DNA from: an uncultured Flavobacteriales bacterium
Lineage (GTDB): Bacteria; Bacteroidota; Bacteroidia; Flavobacteriales; UBA7312
DNA: 48,988 nt
Direction: 5' to 3'
Assembly (NCBI GenBank): GCA_913041085.1
Contig: CAJWHN010000004.1
Span: 1-48,988, forward strand
A model generated the notes under the pieces. It was not told the origin of the DNA. It ran no database searches and saw only the letters and a list, made by a program, of their open reading frames with translations. The translations under genes and the position numbers were made by a program. Shown piece by piece: positions 16,254 through 25,922 of this stretch (position 1 is the first letter of the stretch; each line of letters begins with the position of its first letter).

Positions 16254-17710
16254 AGTTATTGCAAGACATATTATTTGGGGTAGAGATACTTGAAGTTGCT
16301 GGTTCAACTCATGCTGCTATTCCAAACGTCTATTTTGATTCTAGAAATGTCGGAAAAGACGCTTTATTTGTCGCCGTTAAAGGTACAATAAGTGATGGAC
16401 ACGAGTACATCAATCAGGCTATTGAAAATGGAGCAGTTGCCATAGTAGCTGAAGAACTTCCTTTAACAAAACCAGAAGGACTTACCTACATAAGAGTAAA
16501 CGATAGCTCAAAAGCTTTAGGGGTTATTGCCTCTAATTTTTATGATAATCCTTCTCAAAAATTAAATCTTGTTGCTGTAACAGGCACTAATGGTAAGACA
16601 TCGGTTGTCAGCTTATTGCATCAGTTTTACCAATCATTAGCTATCAAAACAGGAGTTCTATCAACTATAGTAAACAAGATTGGTTTCCAAGAAGTTCCAT
16701 CAACACATACTACTCCTGATGCATTAAGTATCAATAAGCTTTTATCTCAAATGGTTGATGAGGGTTGTAAGTTTTGTTTCATGGAAGCAAGTTCTCACGC
16801 TATTCATCAAAACCGAATTTCAGGATTACAGTTTAAAGGTGCTGTTTTCACAAACATCACTCACGACCACTTGGATTATCACAAGACATTTGACGATTAT
16901 ATACTTGCCAAAAAAGCACTATTTGATTCACTTCCTTCCGATGCCTTCGCATTAGTTAATAAGGACGATAGACACGGTTTGAATATGCTACACCATTGTG
17001 AAGCTAAACAATACACTTTTGCCTTAAAGTCTTCAGCAGATTTTAAAGCTAAAATTATTGAGCATCAATTTGACGGTATGCTTTTAAATGTCGATGACAA
17101 AGAAGTTTGGACTAAGCTTATTGGTGAATTTAATGCTTATAACCTCCTCTCCATTTACGCTACAACCCTTCTTTTGGGAGAAGATACTTTTCAATCACTA
17201 ACAAGTCTTAGCGTCTTGACTAGTGCAGAGGGAAGATTTGAAGTATGCAGAGCTAATGACGGTTGTATTGGCATTGTAGATTATGCTCATACACCCGATG
17301 CTTTACTTAATGTGATAAATACCATCAATAAGATTAAGAATAATCAGCAATTGATTACAGTTTTTGGCTGTGGTGGTGATAGAGATAAATCCAAGCGTTC
17401 CAAAATGGGGCAAATTGCTTCAGAACTTAGTGACAGAGTCATCATTACTAGTGACAATCCTCGTACTGAAAATTCAGATGATATATTAAATGAAATAGCA
17501 CAGGGAGTAAACCCTAAACACCTTAAAAAAGTACTAAGTATTTCTGATAGAAAAGAGGCTATTAAAACAGCTTGCTCACTAGCTAACGAAGGAGATGTTA
17601 TTCTGCTAGCAGGAAAAGGGCATGAAAAATACCAAGAAATCAATGGCCAAAAATTAGCATTTGACGATAAAGAAGAATTAAAAAACACATTTAACCTACT
17701 TAGAAAATAA
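16250..17710 (+). CDS. murE: UDP-N-acetylmuramoyl-tripeptide synthetase MurE
   Basis: This 486-residue Mur ligase adds the third stem amino acid to UDP-MurNAc-L-Ala-D-Glu. The ATP loop TGTNGKTS is at residues 111-118, followed by [23 protein letters not shown] and [11 protein letters not shown]. The substrate-specificity motif DNPR is near residue 402; in MurE this motif marks meso-diaminopimelate as the added residue, so the wall is probably of mDAP type. It overlaps ftsI by four bases and mraY by one. Confidence 0.96.
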   Translation: MKLLQDILFGVEILEVAGSTHAAIPNVYFDSRNVGKDALFVAVKGTISDGHEYINQAIENGAVAIVAEELPLTKPEGLTYIRVNDSSKALGVIASNFYDNPSQKLNLVAVTGTNGKTSVVSLLHQFYQSLAIKTGVLSTIVNKIGFQEVPSTHTTPDALSINKLLSQMVDEGCKFCFMEASSHAIHQNRISGLQFKGAVFTNITHDHLDYHKTFDDYILAKKALFDSLPSDAFALVNKDDRHGLNMLHHCEAKQYTFALKSSADFKAKIIEHQFDGMLLNVDDKEVWTKLIGEFNAYNLLSIYATTLLLGEDTFQSLTSLSVLTSAEGRFEVCRANDGCIGIVDYAHTPDALLNVINTINKIKNNQQLITVFGCGGDRDKSKRSKMGQIASELSDRVIITSDNPRTENSDDILNEIAQGVNPKHLKKVLSISDRKEAIKTACSLANEGDVILLAGKGHEKYQEINGQKLAFDDKEELKNTFNLLRK

Positions 17711-18924
17711 TGATTTATTACCTATTTGAATATCTAGAATCCGTATTTCAGTTGCCTGGAGCAGGAGTGTTTCAATATATTTCATTTAGGGCAGCCTTAG
17801 CAGTCATTACTTCTTTATTGGTTTCTATGGTGTTTGGCGGTAAGATTATCAATCTAATAAGAAATAAACAAATTGGAGAAGAAGTCAGGACTTTAGGTTT
17901 AGAGGGAGAAGCACAAAAGAAAGGAACGCCTACTATGGGAGGCTTAATTATACTTGCAGCTATTCTGTTACCAACTCTTTTATTTGCCAAACTTTCAAAC
18001 ATCTATATCGTCATAATGCTAATCTCTACAGTTTGGTTAGGGCTAATTGGATTCATTGACGATTACATCAAGGTATTTAAAAAAGATAAAGAAGGCTTAG
18101 CAGGAAGATTTAAAATTATTGGACAAGTAGGTCTAGGACTCATCATAGGTCTTACTATGTATTTACACGAGGGGATTACTATCAAGGAAGAAATACGAAA
18201 TATTGATAAAGCCAATACTGAAGTTGTTTTTGGGCAAGAAACAAAGTCACTTAAAACAAGCATACCCTTTGTAAAGAATAATGAATTTGACTACACCACT
18301 TTGGTAAGTTGGATGGGAGAAACGGGCAAGAAATACGCTTGGATAGTCTTTGTCTTAATAGTCATTTTTGTGGTTACTGCCGTAAGTAATGGCGCCAATA
18401 TGACCGATGGTCTAGATGGTCTCGCAACGGGTACTTCAGCCATAATAGGTGCTACACTTGGAATCTTAGCTTATGTGTCTGGTAATGTATTCTTTGCCGA
18501 CTACCTCAACATAATGTATCTACCAAACTCTGGTGAGTTGGTTATTTATATGGCTGCATTTGTAGGGGCTTGTGTAGGGTTTTTATGGTACAACTCCTAT
18601 CCAGCTCAAGTATTTATGGGCGATACAGGAAGTTTAGCATTAGGAGGAATTATTGCAGTATTTGCTATTGCTATTAGAAAAGAATTATTAATACCTGTCT
18701 TGTGTGGTATTTTCTTGGTAGAGAATTTATCAGTTATGCTACAAGTGGGTTATTTCAAATACACTAAAAAGAAATTCGGTGAAGGTCGTCGAATTTTCAA
18801 GATGGCACCATTACATCATCATTTTCAAAAGTTGGGTATGCACGAAAGTAAAATTGTTACTCGCTTTTGGATAGCTGGTGTCATGTTGGCCATATTAACC
18901 ATTGTCACTCTAAAACTGAGATAA
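17710..18924 (+). CDS. mraY: Phospho-N-acetylmuramoyl-pentapeptide-transferase MraY
   Basis: This 404-residue polytopic membrane enzyme transfers phospho-MurNAc-pentapeptide to undecaprenyl phosphate, making lipid I. Conserved segments are [26 protein letters not shown] (catalytic Asp pair), [28 protein letters not shown] and the HHHFQKLGM motif near the end. It is longer than the roughly 360-residue E. coli enzyme because of a polar insertion of about 40 residues after the fourth or fifth helix, which I recall as normal for Bacteroidota. Start and stop overlap murE and murD by one base each. Confidence 0.96.
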   Translation: MIYYLFEYLESVFQLPGAGVFQYISFRAALAVITSLLVSMVFGGKIINLIRNKQIGEEVRTLGLEGEAQKKGTPTMGGLIILAAILLPTLLFAKLSNIYIVIMLISTVWLGLIGFIDDYIKVFKKDKEGLAGRFKIIGQVGLGLIIGLTMYLHEGITIKEEIRNIDKANTEVVFGQETKSLKTSIPFVKNNEFDYTTLVSWMGETGKKYAWIVFVLIVIFVVTAVSNGANMTDGLDGLATGTSAIIGATLGILAYVSGNVFFADYLNIMYLPNSGELVIYMAAFVGACVGFLWYNSYPAQVFMGDTGSLALGGIIAVFAIAIRKELLIPVLCGIFLVENLSVMLQVGYFKYTKKKFGEGRRIFKMAPLHHHFQKLGMHESKIVTRFWIAGVMLAILTIVTLKLR

Positions 18925-20249
18925 TGGGGAAAGTTGTTGTGCTTGGTGGTGGAGAAAGTGGCTGTGGGGCGGCACTATTAGCACAACAAAAAGGATTTGA
19001 GGTATTTCTTTCTGATATCGGAAAGATAAAAGAGAAATACAAAAATGTTCTTAAACATAATGCGATTGAATGGGAAGAAGAAAAACACTCTGAAAAGCGT
19101 TTTTTCGAGGCAGATATAATTGTCAAAAGTCCAGGTATCCCTGATACTATTCCTTTAATACAAGATTTGAAAAAAGCTTCAGTGCCTATCATTTCTGAAA
19201 TTGAATTTGCGGCACGATATACCGATGCAAAAATTATTGGCATTACAGGAAGTAACGGCAAAACCACTACTACATTATTAGTAGGCCATTTGCTCAAAAA
19301 AGCGGGTTTAAATTTGGGTATTGCTGGAAATGTAGGTGACAGTTTTGCTTTACAAGTAGCCAATGAATCTCATGACTTTTATGTCTTAGAATTAAGCAGT
19401 TTTCAATTGGACGGCATAGATAATTTTAAGCCTCACATCGCCATTTTGCTCAATATCACACCAGATCATTTGGACAGATATGCCAATAAAATGGAGAACT
19501 ACATTCAATCAAAAATGAGAATTACTATGAATCAGACTTCAGAAGATTTTTTAATCTACTGTTCGGATGATAATAACATAACAATGAATTTAAAAACTCA
19601 GGCTCAATGTTTGCCATTTTCTATTAAAGAAAATCAAGAGCAAGGAGCTTGTTTAAACAATGACGAGATAGAAATAAATATTAACCAAGAATCATTTAAT
19701 ATGAACATTCAACAATTGGCCCTTCAGGGCAAACACAACATCTACAATTCTATGGCTGCAGCTATTTCAGCTAGGATTTTAGATTTAAACAAAGATTTAA
19801 TAAGAGAGAGTCTTATTGACTTCAAAAATGTAGAACACCGACTCGAACGAGTCATTAAAGTACACGGTATCGAGTTCATTAACGACTCTAAGGCTACAAA
19901 TGTCAATTCTACATGGTACGCTTTGGAAAGTATGACTAAAGATACCATTTGGATTGTCGGTGGTGTTGATAAGGGAAACGATTACTCATCACTAATACCT
20001 TTAGTCAATCAGAAAGTAAAAGCGATTGTTTGTCTAGGTGAAAATGTAGACTCTATAAAAGCAGCATTTGAAAATTTAGATGTTGATATGCTATTTGCCT
20101 CATCTATGGAAGAAGCCGTCAATCAATCTTATGAACACGCTACTAAGGGCGATGCTGTTTTGTTATCGCCAGCATGCGCTAGTTTCGATTTATTCGAAAA
20201 TTATGAGCACAGAGGTTATGAATTTAAATTATCAGTAAGAAGTTTATAA
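18924..20249 (+). CDS. murD: UDP-N-acetylmuramoylalanine--D-glutamate ligase MurD
   Basis: This 441-residue cytoplasmic Mur ligase adds D-Glu to UDP-MurNAc-L-Ala. It begins with a Rossmann-type GKVVVLGGGESGCG. The ATP loop GITGSNGKTTTT follows, then LELSSFQLD, LNITPDHLDRY, NDSKATNVNSTWYAL and the C-terminal LLSPACASFDLFENYEHRG typical of MurD. The start is ATG 18924, overlapping the mraY stop; a longer in-frame start within mraY is rejected. ftsW follows after two bases. Confidence 0.96.
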   Translation: MGKVVVLGGGESGCGAALLAQQKGFEVFLSDIGKIKEKYKNVLKHNAIEWEEEKHSEKRFFEADIIVKSPGIPDTIPLIQDLKKASVPIISEIEFAARYTDAKIIGITGSNGKTTTTLLVGHLLKKAGLNLGIAGNVGDSFALQVANESHDFYVLELSSFQLDGIDNFKPHIAILLNITPDHLDRYANKMENYIQSKMRITMNQTSEDFLIYCSDDNNITMNLKTQAQCLPFSIKENQEQGACLNNDEIEININQESFNMNIQQLALQGKHNIYNSMAAAISARILDLNKDLIRESLIDFKNVEHRLERVIKVHGIEFINDSKATNVNSTWYALESMTKDTIWIVGGVDKGNDYSSLIPLVNQKVKAIVCLGENVDSIKAAFENLDVDMLFASSMEEAVNQSYEHATKGDAVLLSPACASFDLFENYEHRGYEFKLSVRSL

Positions 20250-20251
20250 AG

Positions 20252-21418
20252 ATGAGTAAGCTAAAAAAATACATAAACTTAGAAGGCGATACTCGCATTT
20301 GGGGGGTTGTATTTTTTCTATCTATTGTATCTATTGTAGTCGTATATAGTGCAACGGGTGGTTTAGCATATACTTCTTATGGTGGTAACACCTGGCATTT
20401 GTTCTTCAAGCATTTCAAGTTTTTAATTGTTGGACTTGTATTAATGTATTTTGTTCATAAAGTGCCACATAAATATTTCTCTCGTTTAGGGCAGTTAGGG
20501 TTCATTATTGCCATACCTATACTTTTTTATACTGTTGCATTCGGCACATCTATGAACGATGCTAATCGTTGGATTACTATTGCTGATATGCCGATTAACA
20601 CTTTTGAAATTGGAAAAATTGCAATTACTATTTTTCTAGCTCGTCAATTGGTAAGATGTCAAAACGAACTTAGTGATTTAAAAACGGTTTCATGGAAATT
20701 ATTTGCTCCATTAGTATTGATTTGTGCTATTATTTTTCCAGCGAATTTATCAACTTCAGCGATGATATTTTTAGCAGGTCTTATGCTATTGTATCTTGGA
20801 GGTGTGCCATTTAAGTATTTGGCTTTATTGTTTGCGAGTATCCTCACATTAGGAGTCTTGGTTATCAGTTTATCCTTAACAGTCCCTGCCGTGCAAAAAA
20901 CATTCCCTAGAGCACAAACTTGGATCAATAGGATTGTTAATTTCTCTGAAAATAAGACAGTTAAAAGTGATGAAAATTATCAAGTAGCGCATGCCAAGGT
21001 TGCTATTGTAAACGGAGGAATAAAGGGTAGAGGACCAGGGAAAAGCACACAGCGTAATGTTTTGCCCTTACCTAATTCAGATTATGTTTATGCTATTCTA
21101 ATAGAAGAATGGGGTTTCTTAGGAGGTTTTGCAGTCGTCTTTTCCTATGTGGTTTTACTATTGCGGGGTAAACGGATTTTTAATTTAGCTAGTGATCCAT
21201 TAGCAGCCTATCTTGGGGTTGGTCTTAGTTTATCTATGGTTCTTCAAGCTTTTATAAATATGGCTGTTGCGGTTGATTTTTTCCCAGTAACAGGTCAAAC
21301 TTTGCCTTTGATAAGTATGGGTGGTGTATCGGTTATTTTTACTTGTATTTCATTAGGGGTAATTCTTAGTACCAGTCGAAGTGTTAACGTTTCTAAAATA
21401 AGTGCCAATGTCAGTTAG
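20252..21418 (+). CDS. ftsW: SEDS peptidoglycan polymerase FtsW
   Basis: This 388-residue integral membrane protein of the SEDS family is predicted to have about ten helices. It polymerises lipid II at the septum together with FtsI. Features include VVYSATGGLAY near the N terminus, NDANRWI, the large loop with NGGIKGRGPGKSTQRNVLPLPNSDYVYA, and EEWGFLGG with the conserved acidic residues. The segment FFPVTGQTLPLISMGGVS is near the C terminus. It sits between murD and murG in dcw order, overlapping murG by 11 bases. Confidence 0.95.
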   Translation: MSKLKKYINLEGDTRIWGVVFFLSIVSIVVVYSATGGLAYTSYGGNTWHLFFKHFKFLIVGLVLMYFVHKVPHKYFSRLGQLGFIIAIPILFYTVAFGTSMNDANRWITIADMPINTFEIGKIAITIFLARQLVRCQNELSDLKTVSWKLFAPLVLICAIIFPANLSTSAMIFLAGLMLLYLGGVPFKYLALLFASILTLGVLVISLSLTVPAVQKTFPRAQTWINRIVNFSENKTVKSDENYQVAHAKVAIVNGGIKGRGPGKSTQRNVLPLPNSDYVYAILIEEWGFLGGFAVVFSYVVLLLRGKRIFNLASDPLAAYLGVGLSLSMVLQAFINMAVAVDFFPVTGQTLPLISMGGVSVIFTCISLGVILSTSRSVNVSKISANVS

Positions 21419-22508
21419 AGTTATTATAAGTGGCGGTGGCACAGGGGGACATATATTCCCTGCAATTTCTATTGCTAATGAGTTGAAGAAAAGAGTCAAG
21501 GATATCGATATTTTATTTGTTGGTGCTAAAGGCCGTATGGAAATGGAAAAAGTCCCTAAGGCTGGTTACTCTATCAAGGGGCTTAACATTAGTGGATTGC
21601 AAAGGAGTTGGAAAGATGCTAGAAACATATGGTTTCCTTTTAAATTGATTTCTAGTCTATTCAAGTCGTATTGGATTATTAAAAAATACAAACCCTCTAT
21701 TGTCTTGGGTACGGGTGGTTATGCCAGTGGACCTCTATTATTTGTAGCCTCTAAACTCTCTGTTCCTGCCCTCATACAAGAACAAAACTCTTATCCAGGC
21801 ATTACAAACAAATTATTGTCGAAATCGGTTCAAAAAATATGTGTTTCATTCGATAAGATGGAGCGCTTCTTCCCTAAATCTAAACTGATGAAGTTGGGCA
21901 ATCCTGTTCGTCAAGATTTACTTAATTCTGCAGATAAAAAGACAGAAGCCGTCAAGCATTTCAATTTAGACTCTAGTCGTAAAACGATATTGGTAGTTGG
22001 GGGTAGTCTTGGGGCAAGAACAATTAACCATTCCATAGCCGAGCTTGTTCAGCAATTCGAAGAAAAAAACATTCAACTTATTTGGCAGACAGGTCTTTCT
22101 TATGAAAGTGATGCCAAGGATTTGTGTCAATCTCTTTCTAATGTACAAGCCCATGCATTTATTTACAATATGGATTTAGCATATAGCGCTGCTGACATAA
22201 TTATTTCAAGAGCTGGCGCTAGTACAATTTCGGAGCTTTGTATTATCGGTAAACCAGCCCTATTAATTCCATCTCCAAATGTAGCAGAAGACCATCAGAC
22301 CAAAAATGCAATGGCTTTAATTGAAAAAAATGCTGCCCTGATGGTTAAGGATAGCGAAGCACAAGAGCAATTAGGTCAAGTTATCTTCGATTTATTAGAA
22401 AATGAAAACACTCAACAAAACTTAGGAGACAATATTAAAGAGTTAGCCATGCCAAATTCAGCAAAACATATTGTTGATGAGGTGTTAAAATTATTACAAG
22501 AAAAATGA
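21408..22508 (+). CDS. murG: Lipid II synthase MurG (GlcNAc transferase)
   Basis: This 366-residue GT28 glycosyltransferase adds GlcNAc to lipid I at the inner face of the membrane. The N-terminal loop SGGGTGGHIFPA is at residues 8-19, GTGGYASGPLLF follows, and the C-terminal domain has VGGSLGARTIN, SRAGASTISEL and IPSPNVAEDHQTKNA. ATG 21408 is preferred to the GTG at 21402 because it gives the standard N terminus directly before the first strand. It overlaps ftsW by 11 bases and murC by four (ATGA). Confidence 0.96.
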   Translation: MSVRVIISGGGTGGHIFPAISIANELKKRVKDIDILFVGAKGRMEMEKVPKAGYSIKGLNISGLQRSWKDARNIWFPFKLISSLFKSYWIIKKYKPSIVLGTGGYASGPLLFVASKLSVPALIQEQNSYPGITNKLLSKSVQKICVSFDKMERFFPKSKLMKLGNPVRQDLLNSADKKTEAVKHFNLDSSRKTILVVGGSLGARTINHSIAELVQQFEEKNIQLIWQTGLSYESDAKDLCQSLSNVQAHAFIYNMDLAYSAADIIISRAGASTISELCIIGKPALLIPSPNVAEDHQTKNAMALIEKNAALMVKDSEAQEQLGQVIFDLLENENTQQNLGDNIKELAMPNSAKHIVDEVLKLLQEK

Positions 22509-23908
22509 ATATTAAGTTAGTCGAACATATATACTTTGTAGGGATTGGAGGTATAGGTATGTCAGCTTTAGCACGATATTGCAACGCTAAAGGCAAGAAA
22601 GTTAGCGGATACGATAAAACACCATCCCCTATTACCGATGCATTAACAGCAGAAGGTATAAGTTTACATTTTGATGAAAATCATATTCCTAAGTATATAA
22701 AAGATGCTGATTTTCAATCAGTCCTTATAGTTTATACTCCTGCAGTAAGTCAAGACAGTCCACAGCTAACTTCTTTTGCATCTAAAAAATGGACTGTTCT
22801 AAAACGAGCTGAGTTATTGGGGGTAATTACAGAAGACGCTTACACAATAGCAGTTGCTGGTACTCATGGCAAGACAACCACTTCTTGTATTTTAGCCCAT
22901 ATACTTAAGTATTCTGATATCTATTGCACAGCATTCTTAGGAGGTATTAGCAGTAATTACAATACTAACCTAATTCTTTCCGAATCAGGTGATATTGTTG
23001 TTGTGGAGGCCGATGAATACGACCGTTCTTTCTTAAAGCTATCTGCTGATATTTCAATCATCACATCTCTTGATGCCGATCATTTAGACATCTACAACGA
23101 TGTTGATGATATGAAGAATACATTTAAAGTGTTTGCATCAAATACTAAGCAGAATGGTATGCTGTTGGTAAACAAATCCATCGATGTTGATTTTGAAGCA
23201 CCCATAGATGGTAGCTTAATGACTTATTCTTCAAAAGTTAGAGCAGATAATATAGCCTTCAACTTACGAATTGAAGACGGCTCACAATATTTTGATGCTA
23301 ATTTTAAGGAGATTATGCCTGGTCAAGTATATGAATACGTGTTAAAAGATATTCAACTGCAATTGCCAGGAAAGCACAATGTAGAGAATGCTATTGCAGC
23401 TATTGTTGTAGCGTCTTCTTTAGGAGCTAAGCCAGAGAAAATAAAAGCTGCTATTAAAGATTTTAAAGGAGTAAAAAGAAGATACGATTTACATGCTAAG
23501 GGTAAGTATGTGTATATTGATGATTATGCCCACCACCCTGAAGAAATTAAAGCAACACTAGTAGCGACTAAAGAGATTTTTCCAGAAAAAAAGATAACGG
23601 TAGTATTTCAGCCTCATTTGTACTCAAGAACTAGAGATTTTGCCGCTGAATTTGGCGACTCTTTATCACTAGCAGATGAGGTGTTGTTGTTGGATATTTA
23701 TCCAGCAAGAGAAATGCCTATTGAAGGAGTAAATTCTGAAATGCTACTTACTCAAGTGGTAGATTGTGAAAAGTCCTTGCTTAAGAAATCCGATTTAGTT
23801 GAGGAATTAACTAACCCTAAAAGAGAACTTCTACTGACCCTAGGCGCCGGAGATATTGACCAATTCGTTGAACCATTAAAACACTATTACGTCAATGAAA
23901 TGGATTAA
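22505..23908 (+). CDS. murC: UDP-N-acetylmuramate--L-alanine ligase MurC
   Basis: This 467-residue Mur ligase makes UDP-MurNAc-L-Ala. The N-terminal GIGGIGMSALARY is followed by the ATP loop AGTHGKTTTS, VVEADEYDRSFL, TSLDADHLDIY, DDYAHHPEEIKATL and FQPHLYSRTRDF. The last two are characteristic of MurC and Mpl. Its normal dcw position next to murG and ftsQ favours MurC over Mpl. The 3' end overlaps ftsQ by 14 bases. Confidence 0.95.
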   Translation: MNIKLVEHIYFVGIGGIGMSALARYCNAKGKKVSGYDKTPSPITDALTAEGISLHFDENHIPKYIKDADFQSVLIVYTPAVSQDSPQLTSFASKKWTVLKRAELLGVITEDAYTIAVAGTHGKTTTSCILAHILKYSDIYCTAFLGGISSNYNTNLILSESGDIVVVEADEYDRSFLKLSADISIITSLDADHLDIYNDVDDMKNTFKVFASNTKQNGMLLVNKSIDVDFEAPIDGSLMTYSSKVRADNIAFNLRIEDGSQYFDANFKEIMPGQVYEYVLKDIQLQLPGKHNVENAIAAIVVASSLGAKPEKIKAAIKDFKGVKRRYDLHAKGKYVYIDDYAHHPEEIKATLVATKEIFPEKKITVVFQPHLYSRTRDFAAEFGDSLSLADEVLLLDIYPAREMPIEGVNSEMLLTQVVDCEKSLLKKSDLVEELTNPKRELLLTLGAGDIDQFVEPLKHYYVNEMD

Positions 23909-24620
23909 AATTATATCACAATTTTTATTTGTAGGAGGTATCATTTTTTTGTTAGCTTTTACCAATACCCGCTATAGCAATAATACCTGTATAGATTACC
24001 GTATAAATCTAGCTGACGAAAACACTTCACTAATAACTAGAGGTGAGATAATATTAATTATGGAGTCAATTCAAGATAGTATTGTAGGAATATCTATTAC
24101 CGAAGTACCTATCTATGAAATTGAGCGTAAAATAGAGAGTTTAAATGATGTGCAAAACGCTGAGGTTTACATCAATATGGAAGGAATGTTACATATAGAT
24201 GTTATTCAGAAAAAGGCTATTGTACGAATAAGTCCAAAAGAAGGTAAAGACTTTTATATGGATTCTGAAGGTTCAATCTTTGGATTGTCACATAACTACA
24301 CAGAACACCTTCTTATAGCTAATGGAAACATACAAGATAGCACAGATTACATGACTGTTTTGGACTTGGCAAAATACATATCTTCTGATAGCCTTTGGAA
24401 TGCTCAAATTGTACAGATTTATCTAAAAGACAATAAAGAAATAGAACTTGTACCTAGAGTAGGGAATCATACTATATTGTTAGGAGACATAACTAACTAT
24501 CAAGAGAAACTCAGCAAGCTCTACTTGTTTTATGAGAAAGGGGTTAATCAAGTTGGCTGGAATGATTATAAAGAAATTAACCTAAAATTTAGGAATCAAA
24601 TTGTTTGTGTAAAAAGATAA
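23895..24620 (+). CDS. ftsQ: Cell division protein FtsQ/DivIB-like
   Basis: This 241-residue protein has a short cytoplasmic N terminus and one transmembrane helix (about residues 7-25). A POTRA-like region follows (ITEVPIYEIERKIESLNDVQNAEVYI), then a beta-rich domain containing QKKAIVRI and YMDSEGSIFGLS. This is the FtsQ layout: a bitopic divisome scaffold linking FtsL-type proteins to FtsW/FtsI. Divergence from proteobacterial FtsQ is strong, so position between murC and ftsA carries much of the weight. ftsA starts two bases after the stop. Confidence 0.9.
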   Translation: MKWIKIISQFLFVGGIIFLLAFTNTRYSNNTCIDYRINLADENTSLITRGEIILIMESIQDSIVGISITEVPIYEIERKIESLNDVQNAEVYINMEGMLHIDVIQKKAIVRISPKEGKDFYMDSEGSIFGLSHNYTEHLLIANGNIQDSTDYMTVLDLAKYISSDSLWNAQIVQIYLKDNKEIELVPRVGNHTILLGDITNYQEKLSKLYLFYEKGVNQVGWNDYKEINLKFRNQIVCVKR

Positions 24621-24622
24621 TT

Positions 24623-25891
24623 ATGGAAAACAATACAAAAATAGCAGTCGGTTTAGATATTGGTACAACCAAAATCACAGTCATCGTTGGTCAAAAAAAT
24701 GAACACGGAAAGATTGAAATACTTGGAATGGGTAAAGCCCCGTCAACAGGTGTTATGCGTGGGATAGTTGCCAATATTGATAAAACTACACAGTCTATCA
24801 ACAAAGCCTTAGAAGAGGCTATAACTTCTTCTGGTATGCAAGTTAAGAATGTCAATGTTGGTATTGCTGGACAGCACATCAAAAGTTTACAGCATCGAGG
24901 GCAATTAGTTAGAGAAAATTTAGAAACTGAAATTAACGATGCCGATATAGATAAGTTGATGCAAAATATGTATAAACTTGTTATGGTGCCTGGTGAAGAA
25001 ATCATTCACGTAATACCTCAAGAATACATAGTTGATAAACAGGATAACTTCCCTGACCCTCGTGGTATGGTAGGTGTTCAGTTAGAAGCCAATTTTCATA
25101 TTATAACGGGGCAGACTGCTGCGATTTCAAATATCAAGAAATGTGTTAATAATGCTAGTCTAGCTATGACAGGATTGACGCTTGAGCCTTTAGCCTCAGC
25201 AACCTCTGTTCTTGACCATCAAGAATTAGAAGCTGGTGTAGCTTTAGTAGATATAGGTGGAGGAACAACCGATGTAGCAATTTTTAAAGATGGCATCATA
25301 CGTCATACAGCCGTAATCCCGTTTGGTGGCAATATTATTACTCAAGACATAAAGGAAGGTTGTTCAATACTAGAAAACCAAGCTGAGCTTTTAAAAATAA
25401 AGTTTGGTTCAGCCTTGGCAAGTCAAAATAAAGAAAATGAAATCGTTTCAATTCCTGGTCTAAGAGGTAGAGACCCTAAAGAAATATCCTTAAAAAATCT
25501 AGCTAATATCATTCAAGCTAGAGTAGAAGAAATTATAGAATTAGTACATCACGAAATCAAAAATTCTGGTTACGAAAATAAACTCATTACGGGCATAGTG
25601 CTTACAGGTGGTGGTAGTCAGCTCAAGCACATAGGTCAATTGGTTGAGTTTCATACTGGTATTGAATGTAGAATAGGATATCCTAATGAACACATTGCCT
25701 CTACTTCACCAATTGATGTAAGTAGTCCAATGTATGCTACTGGAGTAGGATTAGTGATGAAATTTTTAGAAGAAGAAAATGGCGATGAATTGAGGAGTGT
25801 CCAAAAAGTCGGAACATCTAACGCTGGTTTGGGTGATTTTTTCAAAAAAATGCTCGATAAAATCGACAAATATTTAACAAATGATGAATAA
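24623..25891 (+). CDS. ftsA: Cell division protein FtsA
   Basis: This 422-residue actin-like ATPase tethers FtsZ to the membrane. The phosphate-1 loop is GLDIGTTKITV. The SHS2/1C domain, inserted into subdomain 1, has VNVGIAGQHI. The phosphate-2 loop is ALVDIGGGTTDVAIF and the adenosine motif is GIVLTGGGSQLK. The C-terminal stretch LGDFFKKMLDKIDKYL has the alternating pattern of an amphipathic membrane-targeting helix. ATG 24623 is preferred over the TTG at 24605 inside ftsQ. Confidence 0.96.
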   Translation: MENNTKIAVGLDIGTTKITVIVGQKNEHGKIEILGMGKAPSTGVMRGIVANIDKTTQSINKALEEAITSSGMQVKNVNVGIAGQHIKSLQHRGQLVRENLETEINDADIDKLMQNMYKLVMVPGEEIIHVIPQEYIVDKQDNFPDPRGMVGVQLEANFHIITGQTAAISNIKKCVNNASLAMTGLTLEPLASATSVLDHQELEAGVALVDIGGGTTDVAIFKDGIIRHTAVIPFGGNIITQDIKEGCSILENQAELLKIKFGSALASQNKENEIVSIPGLRGRDPKEISLKNLANIIQARVEEIIELVHHEIKNSGYENKLITGIVLTGGGSQLKHIGQLVEFHTGIECRIGYPNEHIASTSPIDVSSPMYATGVGLVMKFLEEENGDELRSVQKVGTSNAGLGDFFKKMLDKIDKYLTNDE

Positions 25892-25922
25892 ACTGAACTA
25901 TTAATAACTAATAATTAAAACA